Shown piece after piece: positions 63,009 through 64,000 of a stretch of DNA of 64,000 bases (position 1 is its first letter; every line of letters starts with the position of its first letter). Made by a program: the position numbers and the translations under genes. The stretch is from NCBI RefSeq assembly GCF_012396015.1, contig NZ_JAAXOQ010000002.1:1-64000 (forward strand). Direction: 5' to 3'. This DNA comes from Tsukamurella spumae (lineage in GTDB: Bacteria > Actinomycetota > Actinomycetes > Mycobacteriales > Mycobacteriaceae). The notes beneath the pieces are model-generated. The model did no database searches. It was not told where the DNA came from and saw only the letters and a program-made list of their open reading frames with translations.

Positions 63009-63326
63009 ATGAAGCGAGCCATAGCGGGGATTGGCGTGTGCGCCGGGCTGCTGTCCGTCGGCGCGGTGCTCACGGCGGCACCCGCCGGGGCCGACTGCAC
63101 AGATGCGTCGATGCGCGCCGGCTGCGCGTCGGCGGAGAAGGTCGCGAGCACGGAGACCGTGACCGTCACCCGGACCAGGACGACCACCAGCACGACCACC
63201 ACGACCACGACCCGGACCAAGACCGTCACTGCGACGGTGACCCGAACCAGGACGGCGGCCTCCGGCGTTGTGGGGGACTACCGCGGCACTCCGGACGGCC
63301 CGGCCGTCGTGGAACGTCCGAATTAG
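63009..63326 (+). CDS. Secreted threonine-rich protein
   Basis: 105 residues, GGAG before the ATG at 63009. Signal peptide at 1-28 (MKRAIAGIGVCAGLLSVGAV, then LTAAPAGAD). A 35-residue tract of Thr with regularly spaced Arg/Val follows near 49-83 (TVTVTRTRTTTSTTTTTTTR), then a short GVVGDYRGTPDG tail. Thr-rich exported tracts are typical O-mannosylation targets in actinobacteria. Function unknown. Confidence 0.7.
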   Translation: MKRAIAGIGVCAGLLSVGAVLTAAPAGADCTDASMRAGCASAEKVASTETVTVTRTRTTTSTTTTTTTRTKTVTATVTRTRTAASGVVGDYRGTPDGPAVVERPN

Positions 63327-63344
63327 AATCATCGTGAGCGAAAA

Positions 63345-63378
63345 GTGCCGCCGCCCCGAGAAATCGGGACGGCGGCAC
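63345..63378. terminator. Hairpin between the Thr-rich gene and fprA
   Basis: 14-nt arms from GTGCCGCCGCCCCG with one C/A mismatch around the loop AGAAAT. Lies in the 72-bp gap between the two convergent stops, so it could serve both. Confidence 0.7.
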
Positions 63379-63398
63379 CGTCGTACGAGGGGGCGGGA

Positions 63399-64000
63399 CT
63401 AGTCCTGCGCGACCTTGCTCGGCTCCGAGGCGGCGAGCATGTCGTCGCGCTCGACGACCTTCACGCGCTCGCGGCCCTCGGCCTCCCCGAGGCTGCGCTC
63501 GTGCTCGTCGAGGCGGTACCAGCCGTCCCAGGTGGTGTACGGGGTGGAGTGGTCGTCCAGCCAGTTCGTGACGCCCTCGGCCGACGGGTCCGACGGTGCG
63601 TTCAACTTGCCGGCGTGGAAGTCCTCGAGCAGGCAGGCGATGGTCTCGTTGGCGTCGCCCTTGGTGTGGCCGATGAGGCCGACGGGGCCGCGCTTGATCC
63701 ACCCGGTGGTGTAGACGCCGGTGATGTGCTGACCTGCGTCGATGACGCGGCCGGCCTCATTGGGGATGACACCCGCCTGGTCGTCGAAGGGGATCTCCGG
63801 CAGGTCGTTCGAGAGGTAGCCGACGGCCCGGTAGACGGCGCCGATCTCCCAGTCGGTGAACTTCCCGGTGCCGCGCACGTTGCCGGTGCCGTCCAGCTCG
63901 GTGCGCTCGGTGCGCAGGCCCGTGACCTTGCCGTTCTCGCCCAGGATCTCCACCGGCGACTCGAACAGGTGGATGAACAGCTTGTGCGGGCGGTTGTTCG
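63399..64000 (-). CDS. fprA: Ferredoxin/ferredoxin-NADP reductase, FprA-like (5' end cut by window)
   Basis: The last 200 codons are visible; the frame is open to the window edge (NNRPHKLFIHLFESP upstream of VEILGENGKVTGLRTERTELDG). It carries the C-terminal flavoprotein parts of the adrenodoxin-reductase family: AVYRAVGYLSNDLPEIPFDD, IDAGQHITGVYTTGWIKRGPVGLIGHTKGDA and the long C-terminal tail (DDHSTPYTTWDGWYRLDEHE) found in FprA. Transfers electrons from NADPH to ferredoxin. Whether an N-terminal ferredoxin is present cannot be seen; the tail favours FprA over FprB. Confidence 0.87.
   Translation of the reverse strand, partial: NNRPHKLFIHLFESPVEILGENGKVTGLRTERTELDGTGNVRGTGKFTDWEIGAVYRAVGYLSNDLPEIPFDDQAGVIPNEAGRVIDAGQHITGVYTTGWIKRGPVGLIGHTKGDANETIACLLEDFHAGKLNAPSDPSAEGVTNWLDDHSTPYTTWDGWYRLDEHERSLGEAEGRERVKVVERDDMLAASEPSKVAQD

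Overview
This is a high-G+C, gene-dense window from a mycolic-acid actinobacterium (order Mycobacteriales). Tsukamurella or a close relative is my best guess, by inference only. The evidence is the HspR-type dnaK-grpE-dnaJ-hspR operon, ClpB, FprA/FprB-like reductases, an EtfD-like Fe-S reductase, a DUF3151 protein, a GH76 enzyme, TAT-type leaders and DtxR/IdeR-like iron boxes. The gene set (etfD, dnaK operon, purA, Rv0358-like, DUF3151, Rv0361-like, fba, DedA, GH76, SpoU methylase, pyrE, Rv0383c-like, clpB, type-II flavohemoglobin, purT) matches, in shuffled order, the M. tuberculosis Rv0338c-Rv0390 neighbourhood as I remember it. I recognised no rRNA, tRNA, CRISPR array, prophage or IS element.

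Layout. 1-6.9 kb: 3'-truncated etfD-like gene, SanA-like DUF218 gene, FBP zinc-finger gene, TAT-exported MpaB/Lcp-like oxygenase, exonuclease III, phytoene synthase. 6.9-8.5 kb: a PadR/HAAS-like module with two matching inverted repeats upstream and no normal start codon on its first gene. 8.5-12.3 kb: a four-gene minus-strand operon (metal-dependent hydrolase, ferredoxin-type reductase, two alpha/beta hydrolases), the last gene frameshifted. 12.4-15.8 kb: ArsR/AHSA1 pair, nucleotidyltransferase, phytoene desaturase. 15.8-30 kb: proteostasis block with lon, dnaK-grpE-dnaJ-hspR and clpB. Each of lon, dnaK and clpB has an ECF (SigH/SigE-like) promoter next to or inside a HAIR operator. Between them lie an EthD protein, a globin-reductase, and two paralogous SGNH hydrolases flanking a lipase.

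30-38.2 kb: an iron-box-preceded pair of ABC half-transporters with a TetR gene, FprB-like ferredoxin reductase, epoxide hydrolase-like protein, F420/PPOX protein, aminoglycoside-phosphotransferase-fold kinase. 38.2-44.3 kb: DUF202 pair, small membrane proteins, pyrE, SpoU methylase, a two-gene unit encoding a protein with a duplicated 38-residue basic motif, GH76, ParDE toxin-antitoxin. 44.3-54.5 kb: ABC-F, two DedA proteins, Na+/H+ antiporter with a UBP zinc finger, class II aldolase, two Pro/Ala- or acid-rich membrane proteins, DUF3151, FUSC-type exporter. 54.4-64 kb: Rv0358-like protein, purA, sugar kinase + sugar porter, purT with an unusual Pro/Gln tail, siderophore-interacting protein, SDR/HxlR pair, two secreted small proteins, and fprA running off the end.

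Signals that no single gene explains: the octamer GACGGTGC occurs at least about 50 times by eye on both strands and in all frames; a hairpin element occurs twice with compensatory base-pair changes; ECF promoters overlap or adjoin HspR operators at three chaperone/protease loci; and a TxxI/L-P motif recurs in a large acidic membrane protein.
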